Of a stretch of 64,000 nt of DNA, positions 50,836-63,643 are shown piece after piece; positions within the stretch are counted from its first letter, which is position 1, and each line of letters opens with the position of its first letter. The DNA is taken from NCBI GenBank assembly GCA_034359265.1, contig CP136898.1, forward strand, positions 53,805,501 through 53,869,500, read 5' to 3'. The translations under genes were made by a program, and so were the position numbers. The stretch is from Canna indica. Its lineage: Eukaryota; Streptophyta; Magnoliopsida; Zingiberales; Cannaceae. The notes beneath the pieces are model-generated. The model was not told the DNA's origin. It saw nothing but the letters and a program-made list of their open reading frames with translations, and did not search any database.

Positions 50836-51970
50836 GTGAACGTTCTGGAGTCGGTCGGGACTCAGATTGCTGGGCGTTTCGAGCCGATACCCCGAAGTTC
50901 AATTAGTCGGCTTCGTTCAACATTCTATTCGAAAAAATCTTGCAATTCATTGCATTAGTCTATCAAAAATAACTCGATTAACAAATTCTCCCATCACAGT
51001 GAATGTTCTGGAGTCGGTCGGGACTCAGATTTCTGGTCGTTTCGAGTCGATACCCCGAAGTTCAATCAGTCGGCTTCGTTCAAGATTCTATTCAAAAATT
51101 CTTGCAATTCTTTGCATCAGTCAGTCAAAAATAACTCGATTAACAACTTATCCCATCACAGTGAATGTTCTGGAGTCGGTCGGGACTCAGATTGCTGGGC
51201 GTTTCCAGCCAATACCCCGAAGTTCAATCAGTCGGCTTCGTTCAAGATTCTATTCAATAAATCTTGCAATTCTTTGCATTAGTCTGTCAAAAATAACTCG
51301 ATGAACAACTTCTCCCATCACAGTGAATGTTCTGGAATCGCCCGGAACTCAGATTTCTGGTCGTTTCGAGTCGATACCTGAGAGTTCAATCAGTAGGCTT
51401 CGTTCAGCAATCTATTCGAAAAACTGTGTAATTCTTTGCATTAGTCTGTCAAAAATAACTCGATTAACAACTTATCCCATCATAGTGAATGTTCTGGAGT
51501 TGCTAGGGACTCAGATTGCTGTGCGTTTCGAGCCAATACCCCGAAGTTCAATCAGTCGGCTTCGTTCAAGATTCTATTCGAAAAATCTTGCAATTCTTTG
51601 CATTAGTTTGTCAAAAATAACTCGATTAACAACTTCTCCCATCATAGTGAATGTTCTGGAATCGCCCGGGACTCAGATTTCTGGTCATTTCGAGTCGATA
51701 CCTGAAAGTTCAATCAGTAGGCTTCGTTCAGCATTCTGTTCGAAAAATTGTGTAATTGTTTGCATTAGTTTGTCAAAAATAACTCGATTAACAACTTATC
51801 CCATCACAGTGAATGTTCTGGAGTTGCTCGGGACTCAGATTGCTGGGCGTTTCGAGCCGATACCCCGAAGTTCAATCAGTCGGCTTCGTTCAAGATTCTA
51901 TTCGAAATATCTTGCAATTCTTTGCATTAGTATGTCAAAAATAACTCGATTAACAACTTATCCCATCACA
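50836..51970 (+). repeat. Domain E/F transition 7-mer (n=2)
   Basis: M-a-b-c-d-c-d, 1135 bp. The head matches 49702 (TTCAACATTC in M). The rest resembles domain F: CAATAAATCTTG in b, CTCGATGAACAAC at the b/c join, GTTGCTAGGGAC in d. The head-tail switch makes this block a recombinant of E and F types. Confidence 0.87.
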
Positions 51971-52295
51971 GTGAACGTTCTGGAGTCGGTCGGGACTCAG
52001 ATTGCTGGGCGTTTCGAGCCGATACCCCGAAGTTCAATTAGTCGGCTTCGTTCAAGATTCTATTCGAAAAAATCTTGCAATTCATTGCATTAGTCTATCA
52101 AAAATAACTCGATTAACAAATTCTCCCATCATAGTGAATGTTCTGGAGTCGGTCGGGACTCAGATTTCTGGTCGTTTCGATTCGATACCCCGAAGTTCAA
52201 TCAGTCGGCTTCGTTCAAGATTCTATTCTAAAATTCTTGCAATTCTTTGCATCAGTCAGTCAAAAATAACTCGATTAACAACTTATCCCATCACA
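51971..52295 (+). repeat. Domain F 2-mer M-a
   Basis: A block cut short after the a monomer, 325 bp, followed at once by another M at 52296. Same architecture as block R in domain C but made of domain F sequence, so it arose independently. Confidence 0.88.
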
Positions 52296-53592
52296 GTGAA
52301 CGTTCTGGAGTCGGTCGGGACTCAGATTGCTGGGCGTTTCGAGCCGATACCCCGAAGTTCAATTAGTCGGCTTCGTTCAAGATTCTATTCGAAAAAATCT
52401 TGCAATTCATTGCATTAGTCTATCAAAAATAACTCGATTAACAAATTCCCCCATCACAGTGAATGTTCTGGAGTCGGTCGGGACTCAGATTTCTGGTCGT
52501 TTCGAGTCGATACCCCGAAGTTCAATCAGTCGGCTTCGTTCAAGATTCTATTCTAAAATTCTTGCAATTCTTTGCATCAGTCAGTCAAAAATAACTCGAT
52601 TAACAACTTATCCCATCACAGTGAATGTTCTGGAGTCGGTCGGGACTCAGATTGCTGGGCGTTTCCAGCCAATACCCCGAAGTTCAATCAGTCGGCTTCG
52701 TTCAAGATTCTATTCAATAAATCTTGCAATTCTTTGCATTAGTCTGTCAAAAATAACTCGATGAACAACTTCTCCCATCACAGTGAATGTTCTGGAATCG
52801 CCCGGGACTCAGATTTCTAGTCGTTTCGAGTCGATACTTGAAAGTTCAATCAGTAGGCTTCGTTCAGCAATCTGTTCGAAAAACTGTGTAATTCTTTGCA
52901 TTAGTCTGTCAAAAATAACTCGATCAACAACTTATCCCATCACAGTGAATGTTCTGGAGTTGCCCGGGACTCAGATTGCTGTGCGTTTCGAGCCAATACC
53001 CCGAAGTTCAATCAGTCGGCTTCGTTCAAGATTCTATTCGAAAAATCTTGCCATTCTTTGCATTAGTTTGTCAAAAATAACTCGATTAACAACTTATCCC
53101 ATCATAGTGAATGTTCTGGAGTTGCTAGGGACTCAGATTGTTGTGCGTTTCGAGCCAATACCCCGAAGTTCAATCAGTCGGCTTCGTTCAAGATTCTATT
53201 CAAAAAATCTTACAATTCTTTGCATTAGTTTGTCAAAAATAACTCGATTAACAACTTCTCCCATCACAGTGAATGTTCTGGAATCGCCCGGGACTCAGAT
53301 TTCTGGTTGTTTCGAGTCGATACCTGAAAGTTCAATCAGTAGGCTTCGTTCAGCATTCTGTTCGAAAAATTGTGTAATTGTTTGCATTAGTTTGTCAAAA
53401 ATAACTCGATTAACAACTTATCCCATCACAGTGAATGTTCTGGAGTTGCTCGGGACTCCGATTGCTGGGCGTTTCGAGCTGATACCCCGAAGTTCAATCA
53501 GTCGGCTTCGTTCAAGATTCTATTCGAAATATCTTGCAATTCTTTGCATTAGTATGTCAAAAATAACTCGATTAACAACTTATCCCATCACA
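52296..53592 (+). repeat. Domain F 8-mer, copy 1
   Basis: M-a-b-c-d-d-c-d, 1297 bp. The a monomer is a mixture: it has TTTCGAGTCG where other F copies have TTTCGATTCG, but keeps TTCTAAAATTC. b reads CAATAAATC. The two adjacent d monomers are at 52945 (GTTGCCCGGGAC) and 53107 (GATTGTTGTGCG). Confidence 0.9.
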
Positions 53593-55051
53593 GTGAACGT
53601 TCTGGAGTCGGTCGGGACTCAGATTGCTGGGCGTTTCGAGCCGATACCCCGAAGTTCAATTAGTCGGCTTCGTTCAAGATTCTATTCGAAAAAATCTTGC
53701 AATTCGTTGCATTAGTCTATCAAAAATAACTCGATTAACAAATTCTCCCATCATAGTGAATGTTGTGGAGTCGGTCGGGACTCAGATTTCTGGTCGTTTC
53801 GATTCGATACCCCGAAGTTCAATCAGTCGGCTTCGTTCAAGATTCTATTCTAAAATTCTTGCAATTCTTTGCATCAGTCAGTCAAAAATAACCCGATTAA
53901 CAAATTATCCCATCACAGTGAATGTTCTGGAGTCGGTCGGGACTCAGATTGCTGGGCGTTTCCAGCCAATACCCCGAAGTTCAATCAGTCGGCTTCGTTC
54001 AAGATTCTATTCAATAAATCTTGCAATTCTTTGCATTAGTCTGTCAAAAATAACTCGATGAACAACTTCTCCCATCACAGTGAATGTTCTGGAATCGCCC
54101 GGGACTCAGATTTCTGGTCGTTTCGAGTCGATACCTGAAAGTTCAATCAGTAGGCTTCGTTCAGCAATCTATTCGAAAAACTGTGTAATTCTTTGCATTA
54201 GTCTGTCAAAAATAACTCGATTAACAACTTATCCCATCATAGTGAATGTTCTGGAGTTGCTAGGGACTCAGATTGCTGTGCGTTTCGAGCCAATACCCCG
54301 AAGTTCAATCAGTCGGCTTCGTTCAAGATTCTATTCGAAAAATCTTGCAATTCTTTGCATTAGTTTGTCAAAAATAACTCGATTAACAACTTCTCCCATC
54401 ACAGTGAATGTTCTGGAATCGCCCGGGACTCAGATTTCTGGTCGTTTCGAGTCGATACCTGAAAGTTCAATCAGTAGGCTTCGTTCAGCATTCTGTTCGA
54501 AAAATTGTGTAATTGTTTGCATTAGTTTGTCAAAAATAACTCGATTAACAACTTATCCCATCATAGTGAATGTTCTGGAGTTGCTAGGGACTCAGATTGC
54601 TGTGCGTTTCGAGCCAATACCCCGAAGTTCAATCAGTCGGCTTCGTTCAAGATTCTATTCGAAAAATCTTGCAATTCTTTGCATTAGTTTGTCAAAAATA
54701 ACTCGATTAACAACTTCTCCCATCACAGTGAATGTTCTGGAATCGCCCGGGACTCAGATTTCTGGTCGTTTCGAGTTGATACCTGAAAGTTCAATCAGTA
54801 CGCTTCGTTCAGCATTCTGTTCGAAAAATTGTGTAATTGTTTGCATTAGTTTGTCAAAAATAACTCGATTAACAACTTATCCCATCACAGTGAATGTTCT
54901 GGAGTTGCTCGGGACTCAGATTGCTGGGCGTTTCGAGCCGATACCCCGAAGTTCAATCAGTCGGCTTCGTTCAAGATTCTATTCGAAATATCTTGCAATT
55001 CTTTGCATTAGTATGTCAAAAATAACTCGATTAACAACTTATCCCATCACA
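53593..55051 (+). repeat. Domain F 9-mer (n=3), copy 1
   Basis: M-a-b-(c-d)3, 1459 bp. M reads AATTCGTTGC and a reads GTTGTGGAGTC. The third c has CAGTACGCTTCG. All three recur at 56349-57807. Confidence 0.9.
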
Positions 55052-56348
55052 GTGAACGTTCTGGAGTCGGTCGGGACTCAGATTGCTGGGCGTTTTGAGC
55101 CGATACCCCGAAGTTCAATTAGTCGGCTTCGTTCAAGATTCTATTCGAAAAAATCTTGCAATTCATTGCATTAGTCTATCAAAAATAACTCGATTAACAA
55201 ATTCTCCCATCATAGTGAATGTTCTGGAGTCGGTCGGGACTCAGATTTCTGGTCGTTTCGATTCGATACCCCGAAGTTCAATCAGTCGGCTTCGTTCAAG
55301 ATTCTATTCTAAAATTCTTGCAATTCTTTGCATCAGTCAGTCAAAAATAACTCGATTAACAACTTATCCCATCACAGTGAATGTTCTGGAGTGGGTCGGG
55401 ACTCAGATTGCTGGGCGTTTCCAGCCAATACTCCGAAATTCAATCAGTCGGCTTCGTTCAAGATTCTATTCAAAAAATCTTGCAATTCTTTGCATTAGTC
55501 TGTCAAAAATAACTCGATTAACAACTTCTCCCATCACAGTGAATGTTCTGGAATCGCCCGGGACTCAGATTTCTGGTCGTTTCGAGTCGATACTTGAAAG
55601 TTCAATCAGTAGGCTTCGTTCAGCAATCTGTTCGAAAAACTGTGTAATTCTTTGCATTAGTCTGTCAAAAATAACTCGATTAACAACTTATCCCATCACA
55701 GTGAATGTTCTGGAGTTGCCCGGGACTCAGATTGCTGTGCGTTTCGAGCCAATACCCCGAAGTTCAATCAGTCGGCTTCGTTCAAGATTCTATTCGAAAA
55801 ATCTTGCCATTCTTTGCATTAGTTTGTCAAAAATAACTCGATTAACAACTTATCCCATCATAGTGAATGTTCTGGAGTTGCTAGGGACTCAGATTGTTGT
55901 GCGTTTCGAGCCAATACCCCGAAGTTCAATCAGTCGGCTTCGTTCAAGATTCTATTCAAAAAATCTTACAATTCTTTGCATTAGTTTGTCAAAAATAACT
56001 CGATTAACAACTTCTCCCATCACTGTGAATGTTCTGGAATCGCCCGGGACTCAGATTTCTGGTTGTTTCGAGTCGATACCTGAAAGTTCAATCAGTAGGC
56101 TTCGTTCAGCATTCTGTTCGAAAAATTGTGTAATTGTTTGCATTAGTTTGTCAAAAATAACTCGATTAACAACTTATCCCATCACAGTGAATGTTCTGGA
56201 GTTGCTCGGGACTCCGATTGCTGGGCGTTTCGAGCTGATACCCCGAAGTTCAATCAGTCGGCTTCGTTCAAGATTCTATTCGAAATATCTTGCAATTCTT
56301 TGCATTAGTATGTCAAAAATAACTCGATTAACAACTTATCCCATCACA
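55052..56348 (+). repeat. Domain F 8-mer, copy 2
   Basis: M-a-b-c-d-d-c-d. b reads GAGTGGGTCGGG and CCAATACTCCGAAATTC. The d-d pair (55701, 55863) shares GTTGCCCGGGAC and GATTGTTGTGCG with copy 1. Confidence 0.9.
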
Positions 56349-57807
56349 GTGAACGTTCTGGAGTCGGTCGGGACTCAGATTGCTGGGCGTTTCGAGCCGA
56401 TACCCCGAAGTTCAATTAGTCGGCTTCGTTCAAGATTCTATTCGAAAAAATCTTGCAATTCGTTGCATTAGTCTATCAAAAATAACTCGATTAACAAATT
56501 CTCCCATCATAGTGAATGTTGTGGAGTCGGTCGGGACTCAGATTTCTGGTCGTTTCGATTCGATACCCCGAAGTTCAATCAGTCGGCTTCGTTCAAGATT
56601 CTATTCTAAAATTCTTGCAATTCTTTGCATCAGTCAGTCAAAAATAACTCGATTAACAAATTATCCCATCACAGTGAATGTTCTGGAGTCGGTCGGGACT
56701 CAGATTGCTGGGCGTTTCCAGCCAATACCCCGAAGTTCAATCAGTCGGCTTCGTTCAAGATTCTATTCAATAAATCTTGCAATTCTTTGCATTAGTCTGT
56801 CAAAAATAACTCGATGAACAACTTCTCCCATCACAGTGAATGTTCTGGAATCGCCCGGGACTCAGATTTCTGGTCGTTTCGAGTCGATACCTGAAAGTTC
56901 AATCAGTAGGCTTCGTTCAGCAATCTATTCGAAAAACTGTGTAATTCTTTGCATTAGTCTGTCAAAAATAACTCGATTAACAACTTATCCCATCATAGTG
57001 AATGTTCTGGAGTTGCTAGGGACTCAGATTGCTGTGCGTTTCGAGCCAATACCCCGAAGTTCAATCAGTCGGCTTCGTTCAAGATTCTATTCGAAAAATC
57101 TTGCAATTCTTTGCATTAGTTTGTCAAAAATAACTCGATTAACAACTTCTCCCATCACAGTGAATGTTCTGGAATCGCCCGGGACTCAGATTTCTGGTCG
57201 TTTCGAGTCGATACCTGAAAGTTCAATCAGTAGGCTTCGTTCAGCATTCTGTTCGAAAAATTGTGTAATTGTTTGCATTAGTTTGTCAAAAATAACTCGA
57301 TTAACAACTTATCCCATCATAGTGAATGTTCTGGAGTTGCTAGGGACTCAGATTGCTGTGCGTTTCGAGCCAATACCCCGAAGTTCGATCAGTCGGCTTC
57401 GTTCATGATTCTATTCGAAAAATCTTGCAATTCTTTGCATTAGTTTGTCAAAAATAACTCGATTAACAACTTCTCCCATCACAGTGAATGTTCTGGAATC
57501 GCCCGGGACTCAGATTTCTGGTCGTTTCGAGTTGATACCTGAAAGTTCAATCAGTACGCTTCGTTCAGCATTCTGTTCGAAAAATTGTGTAATTGTTTGC
57601 ATTAGTTTGTCAAAAATAACTCGATTAACAACTTATCCCATCACAGTGAATGTTCTGGAGTTGCTCGGGACTCAGATTGCTGGGCGTTTCGAGCCGATAC
57701 CCCGAAGTTCAATCAGTCGGCTTCGTTCAAGATTCTATTCGAAATATCTTGCAATTCTTTGCATTAGTATGTCAAAAATAACTCGATTAACAACTTATCC
57801 CATCACA
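56349..57807 (+). repeat. Domain F 9-mer (n=3), copy 2
   Basis: Offset 2756 bp from 53593 and very similar, including AATTCGTTGC in M. Private changes in the d at 57322 are AAGTTCGATCAG and TTCATGATTC. Confidence 0.9.
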
Positions 57808-59590
57808 GTGAACGTTCTGGAGTCGGTCGGGACTCAGATTGCTGGGCGTTTCGAGCCGATACCCCGAAGTTCAATTAGTCGGCTTCGTTCAAGATTCTAT
57901 TCGAAAAAATCTTGCAATTCATTGCATTAGTCTATCAAAAATAACTCGATTAACAAATTCTCCCATCATAGTGAATGTTCTGGAGTCGGTCGGGACTCAG
58001 ATTTCTGGTCGTTTCGATTCGATACCCCGAAGTTCAATCAGTCGGCTTCGTTCAAGATTCTTTTCTAAAATTCTTGCAATTCTTTGCATCAGTCAGTCAA
58101 AAATAACTCGATTAACAACTTATCCCATCACAGTGAATGTTCTGGAGTCGGTCGGGACTCAGATTGCTGGGCGTTTCCAGCCAATACTCCGAAATTCAAT
58201 CAGTCGGCTTCGTTCAAGATTCTATTCAAAAAATCTTGCAATTCTTTGCATTAGTCTGTCAAAAATAACTCGATTAACAACTTCTCCCATCACAGTGAAT
58301 GTTCTGGAATCGCCCGGGACTCAGATTTCTGGTCGTTTCGAGTCGATACCTAAAAGTTCAATCAGTAGGCTTCGTTCAGCAATCTATTCGAAAAACTGTG
58401 TAATTCTTTGCATTAGTCTGTCAAAAATAACTCGATTAACAACTTATCCCATCATAGTGAATGTTCTGGAGTTGCTAGGGACTCAGATTGCTGTGCGTTT
58501 CGAGCCAATACCCCGAAGTTCAATCAGTCGGCTTCGTTCAAGATTCTATTCGAAAAATCTTGCAATTCTTTGCATTAGTTTGTCAAAAATAACTCGATTA
58601 ACAACTTCTCCCATCACAGTGAATGTTCTGGAATCGCCCGGGACTCAGATTTCTGGTCGTTTCGAGTCGATACCTGAAAGTTCAATCAGTAGGCTTCGTT
58701 CAGCATTCTGTTTGAAAAATTGTGTAATTGTTTGCATTAGTTTGTCAAAAATAACTCGATTAACAACTTATCCCATCATAGTGAATGTTCTGGAGTTGCT
58801 AGGGACTCAGATTGCTGTGCGTTTCGAGCCAATACCCCGAAGTTCAATCAGTCGGCTTCGTTCAAGATTCTATTCGAAAAATCTTGCAATTCTTTGCATT
58901 AGTTTGTCAAAAATAACTCGATTAACAACTTCTCCCATCACAGTGAATGTTCTGGAATCGCCCGGGACTCAGATTTCTGGTCGTTTCGAGTCGATACCTG
59001 AAAGTTCAATCAGTAGGCTTCGTTCAGCATTCTGTTCGAAAAATTGTGTAATTGTTTGCATTAGTTTGTCAAAAATAACTCGATTAACAACTTATCCCAT
59101 CATAGTGAATGTTCTGGAGTTGCTAGGGACTCAGATTGCTGTGCGTTTCGAGCCAATACCCCGAAGTTCAATCAGTCGGCTTCGTTCAAGATTCTATTCG
59201 AAAAATCTTGCAATTCTTTGCATTAGTTTGTCAAAAATAACTCGATTAACAACTTCTCCCATCACAGTGAATGTTCTGGAATCGCCCGGGACTCAGATTT
59301 CTGGTCATTTCGAGTCGATACCGGAAAGTTCAATCAGTAGGCTTCGTTCAGCAATCTATTCGAAAAACTGTGTAATTCTTTGCATTAGTCTGTCAAAAAT
59401 AACTCGATTAACAACTTATCCCATCATAGTGAATGTTCTGGAGTTGCTAGGGACTCAGATTGCTGTGCGTTTCGAGCCGATACCCCGAAGTTCAATCAGT
59501 CGGCTTCGTTCAAGATTCTATTCGAAATATCTTGCAATTCTTTGCATTAGTATGTCAAAAATAACTCGATTAACAACTTATCCCATCATA
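57808..59590 (+). repeat. Domain F 11-mer (n=4)
   Basis: M-a-b-(c-d)4, 1783 bp: one c-d pair more than the 9-mers. The repeated pairs at 58619, 58943 and 59267 are nearly the same, which supports duplication of a 324-bp dimer. a reads ATTCTTTTCTAAAATTC near 58056. Confidence 0.9.
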
Positions 59591-60887
59591 GTGAACGTTC
59601 TGGAGTCGGTCGGGACTCAGATTGCTGGGCGTTTCGAGCCGATACCCCGAAGTTCAATTAGTCGGCTTCGTTCAAGATTCTATTCGAAAAAATCTTGCAA
59701 TTCATTGCATTAGTCTATCAAAAATAACTCGATTAACAAATTCTCCCATCATAGTGAATGTTCTGGAGTCGGTCGGGACTCAGATTTCTGGTCGTTTCGA
59801 TTCGATACCCCGAAGTTCAATCAGTCGGCTTCGTTCAAGATTCTATTCTAAAATTCTTGCAATTCTTTGCATCAGTCAGTCAAAAATAACTCGATTAACA
59901 ACTTATCCCATCACAGTGAATGTTCTGGAGTCGGTCGGGACTCAGATTGCTGGGCGTTTCCAGCCAATACTCCGAAATTCAAACAGTCGGCTTCGTTCAA
60001 GATTCTATTCAAAAAATCTTGCAATTCTTTGCATTAGTCTGTCAAAAATAACTCGATTAACAACTTCTCCCATCACAGTGAATGTTCTGGAATCGCCCGG
60101 GACTCAGATTTCTGGTCGTTTCGAGTCGATACTTGAAAGTTCAATCAGTAGGCTTCGTTCAGCAATCTGTTCGAAAAACTGTGTAATTCTTTGCATTAGT
60201 CTGTCAAAAATAACTCGATTAACAACTTATCCCATCACAGTGAATGTTCTGGAGTTGCTCGGGACTCAGATTGCTGTGCGTTTCGAGCCAATACCCCGAA
60301 GTTCAATCAGTCGGCTTCGTTCAAGATTCTATTCGAAAAATCTTGCCATTCTTTGCATTAGTTTGTCAAAAATAACTCGATTAACAACTTATCCCATCAT
60401 AGTGAATGTTCTGGAGTTGCTAGGGACTCAGATTGCTGTGCGTTTCGAGCCAATACCCCGAAGTTCAATCAGTCGGCTTCGTTCAAGATTCTATTCGAAA
60501 AATCTTGCAATTCTTTGCATTAGTTTGTCAAAAATAACTCGATTAACAACTTCTCCCATCACAGTGAATGTTCTGGAATCGCCCGGGACTCAGATTTCTG
60601 GTCGTTTCGAGTCGATACCTGAAAGTTCGATCAGTAGGCTTCGTTCAGCATTCTGTTCGAAAAATTGTGTAATTGTTTGCATTAGTTTGTCAAAAATAAC
60701 TCGATTAACAACTTATCCCATCACAGTGAATGTTCTGGAGTTGCTCGGGACTCAGATTGCTGGGCGTTTCGAGCCGATACCCCGAAGTTCAATCAGTCGG
60801 CTTCGTTCAAGATTCTATTCGAAATATCTTGCACTTCTTTGCATTAGTATGTTAAAAATAACTCGATTAACAACTTATCCCATCACA
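59591..60887 (+). repeat. Domain F 8-mer, copy 3
   Basis: M-a-b-c-d-d-c-d. The b reads GAAATTCAAACAG. The first d (60240) has GTTGCTCGGGAC rather than GTTGCCCGGGAC, shared with 62996. The last d ends GTATGTTAAAAATAAC. Confidence 0.9.
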
Positions 60888-62346
60888 GTGAACGTTCTGG
60901 AGTCGGTCGGGACTCAGATTGCTGGGCGTTTCGAGCCGATACCCCGAAGTTCAATTAGTCGGCTTCGTTCAAGATTCTATTCGAAAAAATCTTGCAATTC
61001 ATTGCATTAGTCTATCAAAAATAACTCGATTAACAAATTCTCCCATCATAGTGAATGTTCTGGAGTCGGTCGGGACTCAGATTTCTGGTCGTTTCGATTC
61101 GATACCCCGAAGTTCAATCAGTCGGCTTCGTTCAAGATTCTATTCTAAAATTCTTGCAATTCTTTGCATCAGTCAGTCAAAAATAACTCGATTAACAACT
61201 TATCCCATCACAGTGAATGTTCTGGAGTCGGTCGGGACTCAGATTGCTGGGCGTTTCCAGCCAATACTCCGAAATTCAATCAGTCGGCTTCGTTCAAGAT
61301 TCTATTCAAAAAATCTTACAATTCTTTGCATTAGTCTGTCAAAAATAACTCGATTAACAACTTCTCCCATCACAGTGAATGTTCTGGAATCGCCCGGGAC
61401 TCAGATTTCTGGTCGTTTCGAGTCGATACCTGAAAGTTCAATCAGTAGGCTTCGTTCAGCAATCTATTCGAAAAACTGTGTAATTCTTTGCATTAGTCTG
61501 TCAAAAATAACTCGATTAACAACTTATCCCATCATAGTGAATGTTCTGGAGTTGCTAGGGACTCAGATTGCTGTGCGTTTCGAGCCAATACCCCGAAGTT
61601 CAATCAGTCGGCTTCGTTCAAGATTCTATTCGAAAAATCTTGCAATTCTTTGCATTAGTTTGTCAAAAATAACTCGATTAACAACTTCTCCCATCACAGT
61701 GAATGTTCTGGAATCGCCCGGGACTCAGATTTCTGGTCGTTTCGAGTCGATACCTGAAAGTTCAATCAGTAGGCTTCGTTCAGCATTCTGTTCGAAAAAT
61801 TGTGTAATTGTTTGCATTAGTTTGTCAAAAATAACTCGATTAACAACTTATCCCATCATAGTGAATGTTCTGGAGTTGCTAGGGACTCAGATTGCTGTGC
61901 GTTTCGAGCCAATACCCCGAAGTTCAATCAGTCGGCTTCGTTCAAGATTCTATTCGAAAAATCTTGCAATTCTTTGCATTAGTTTGTCAAAAATAACTCG
62001 ATTAACAACTTCTCCCATCACAGTGAATGTTCTGGAATCGCCCGGGACTCAGATTTCTGGTCGTTTCGAGTCGATACCTGAAAGTTCAATCAGTAGGCTT
62101 CGTTCAGCATTCTGTTCGAAAAATTGTGTAATTGTTTGCATTAGTTTGTCAAAAATAACTCGATTAACAACTTATCCCATCACAGTGAATGTTCTGGAGT
62201 TGCTCGGGACTCAGATTGCTGGGCGTTTCGAGCCGATACCCCGAAGTTCAATCAGTCGGCTTCGTTCAAGATTCTATTCGAAATATCTTGCAATTCTTTG
62301 CATTAGTATGTCAAAAATAACTCGATTAACAACTTATCCCATCATA
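60888..62346 (+). repeat. Domain F 9-mer (n=3), copy 3
   Basis: M-a-b-(c-d)3, 1459 bp. The third c lacks the CAGTACGCTTCG seen in copies 1 and 2, and b carries TCTTACAATTC. It is closer to 57808-59590 than to the two earlier 9-mers. Confidence 0.9.
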
Positions 62347-63643
62347 GTGAACGTTCTGGAGTCGGTCGGGACTCAGATTGCTGGGCGTTTCGAGCCGATA
62401 CCCCGAAGTTCAATTAGTCGGCTTCGTTCAAGATTCTATTCGAAAAAATCTTGCAATTCATTGCATTAGTCTATCAAAAATAACTCGATTAACAAATTCT
62501 CCCATCATAGTGAATGTTCTGGAGTCGGTCGGGACTCAGATTTCTGGTCGTTTCGATTCGATACCCCGAAGTTCAATCAGTCGGCTTCGTTCAAGATTCT
62601 ATTCTAAAATTCTTGCAATTCTTTGCATCAGTCAGTCAAAAATAACTCGATTAACAACTTATCCCATCACAGTGAATGTTCTGGAGTTGGTCGGGACTCA
62701 GATTGCTGGGCGTTTCCAGCCAATACTCCGAAATTCAATCAGTCGGCTTCGTTCAAGATTCTATTCAAAAAATCTTGCAATTCTTTGCATTAGTCTGTCA
62801 AAAATAACTCGATTAACAACTTCTCCCATCACAGTGAATGTTCTGGAATCGCCCGGGACTCAGATTTCTGGTCATTTCGAGTCGATACTTGAAAGTTCAA
62901 TCAGTAGGCTTCGTTCAGCAATCTGTTCGAAAAACTGTGTAATTCTTTGCATTAGTCTGTCAAAAATAACTCGATTAACAACTTATCCCATCACAGTGAA
63001 TGTTCTGGAGTTGCTCGGGACTCAGATTGCTGTGCGTTTCGAGCCAATACCCCGAAGTTCAATCAGTCGGCTTCGTTCAAGATTCTATTCGAAAAATCTT
63101 GCCATTCTTTGCATTAGTTTGTCAAAAATAACTCGATTAACAACTTATCCCATCATAGTGAATGTTCTGGAGTTGCTAGGGACTCAGATTGCTGTGCGTT
63201 TCGAGCCAATACCCCGAAGTTCAATCAGTCGGCTTCGTTCAAGATTCTATTCGAAAAATCTTGCAATTCTTTGCATTAGTTTGTCAAAAATAACTCGATT
63301 AACAACTTCTCCCATCACAGTGAATGTTCTGGAATCGCCCGGGACTCAGATTTCTGGTCGTTTCGAGTCGATACCTGAAAGTTCAATCAGTAGGCTTCGT
63401 TCAGCATTCTGTTCGAAAAATTGTGTAATTGTTTGCATTAGTTTGTCAAAAATAACTCGATTAACAACTTATCCCATCACAGTGAATGTTCTGGAGTTGC
63501 TCGGGACTCAGATTGCTGGGCGTTTCGAGCCGATACCCCGAAGTTCAATCAGTCGGCTTCGTTCAAGATTCTATTCGAAATATCTTGCAATTCTTTGCAT
63601 TAGTATGTCAAAAATAACTCGATTAACAACTTATCCCATCACA
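62347..63643 (+). repeat. Domain F 8-mer, copy 4
   Basis: M-a-b-c-d-d-c-d, offset 2756 bp from 59591. b reads GGAGTTGGTCGGG; the first c reads GGTCATTTCGAG. Confidence 0.9.

Larger units (their letters stand above)
41599..51970 (+). repeat. Domain E: 2755-bp 17-mer HOR and derived 7-mers
   Basis: Two complete 17-mers (41599, 44354), a 16-mer (47109) and two 7-mers (49702, 50836). M monomers now read GACTCAGATTG and TTGCAATTCATTG, so both the GACTTAG and the EcoRI features are gone. A new class d variant with GTTGCTAGGGAC and GCTGTGCG first appears here, at 42248. Confidence 0.9.

Noticed and set aside
57839..59713. 624-codon open frame
   Set aside because: Same artefact of a 54-codon period; its length simply reflects the long M-free run of an 11-mer block.
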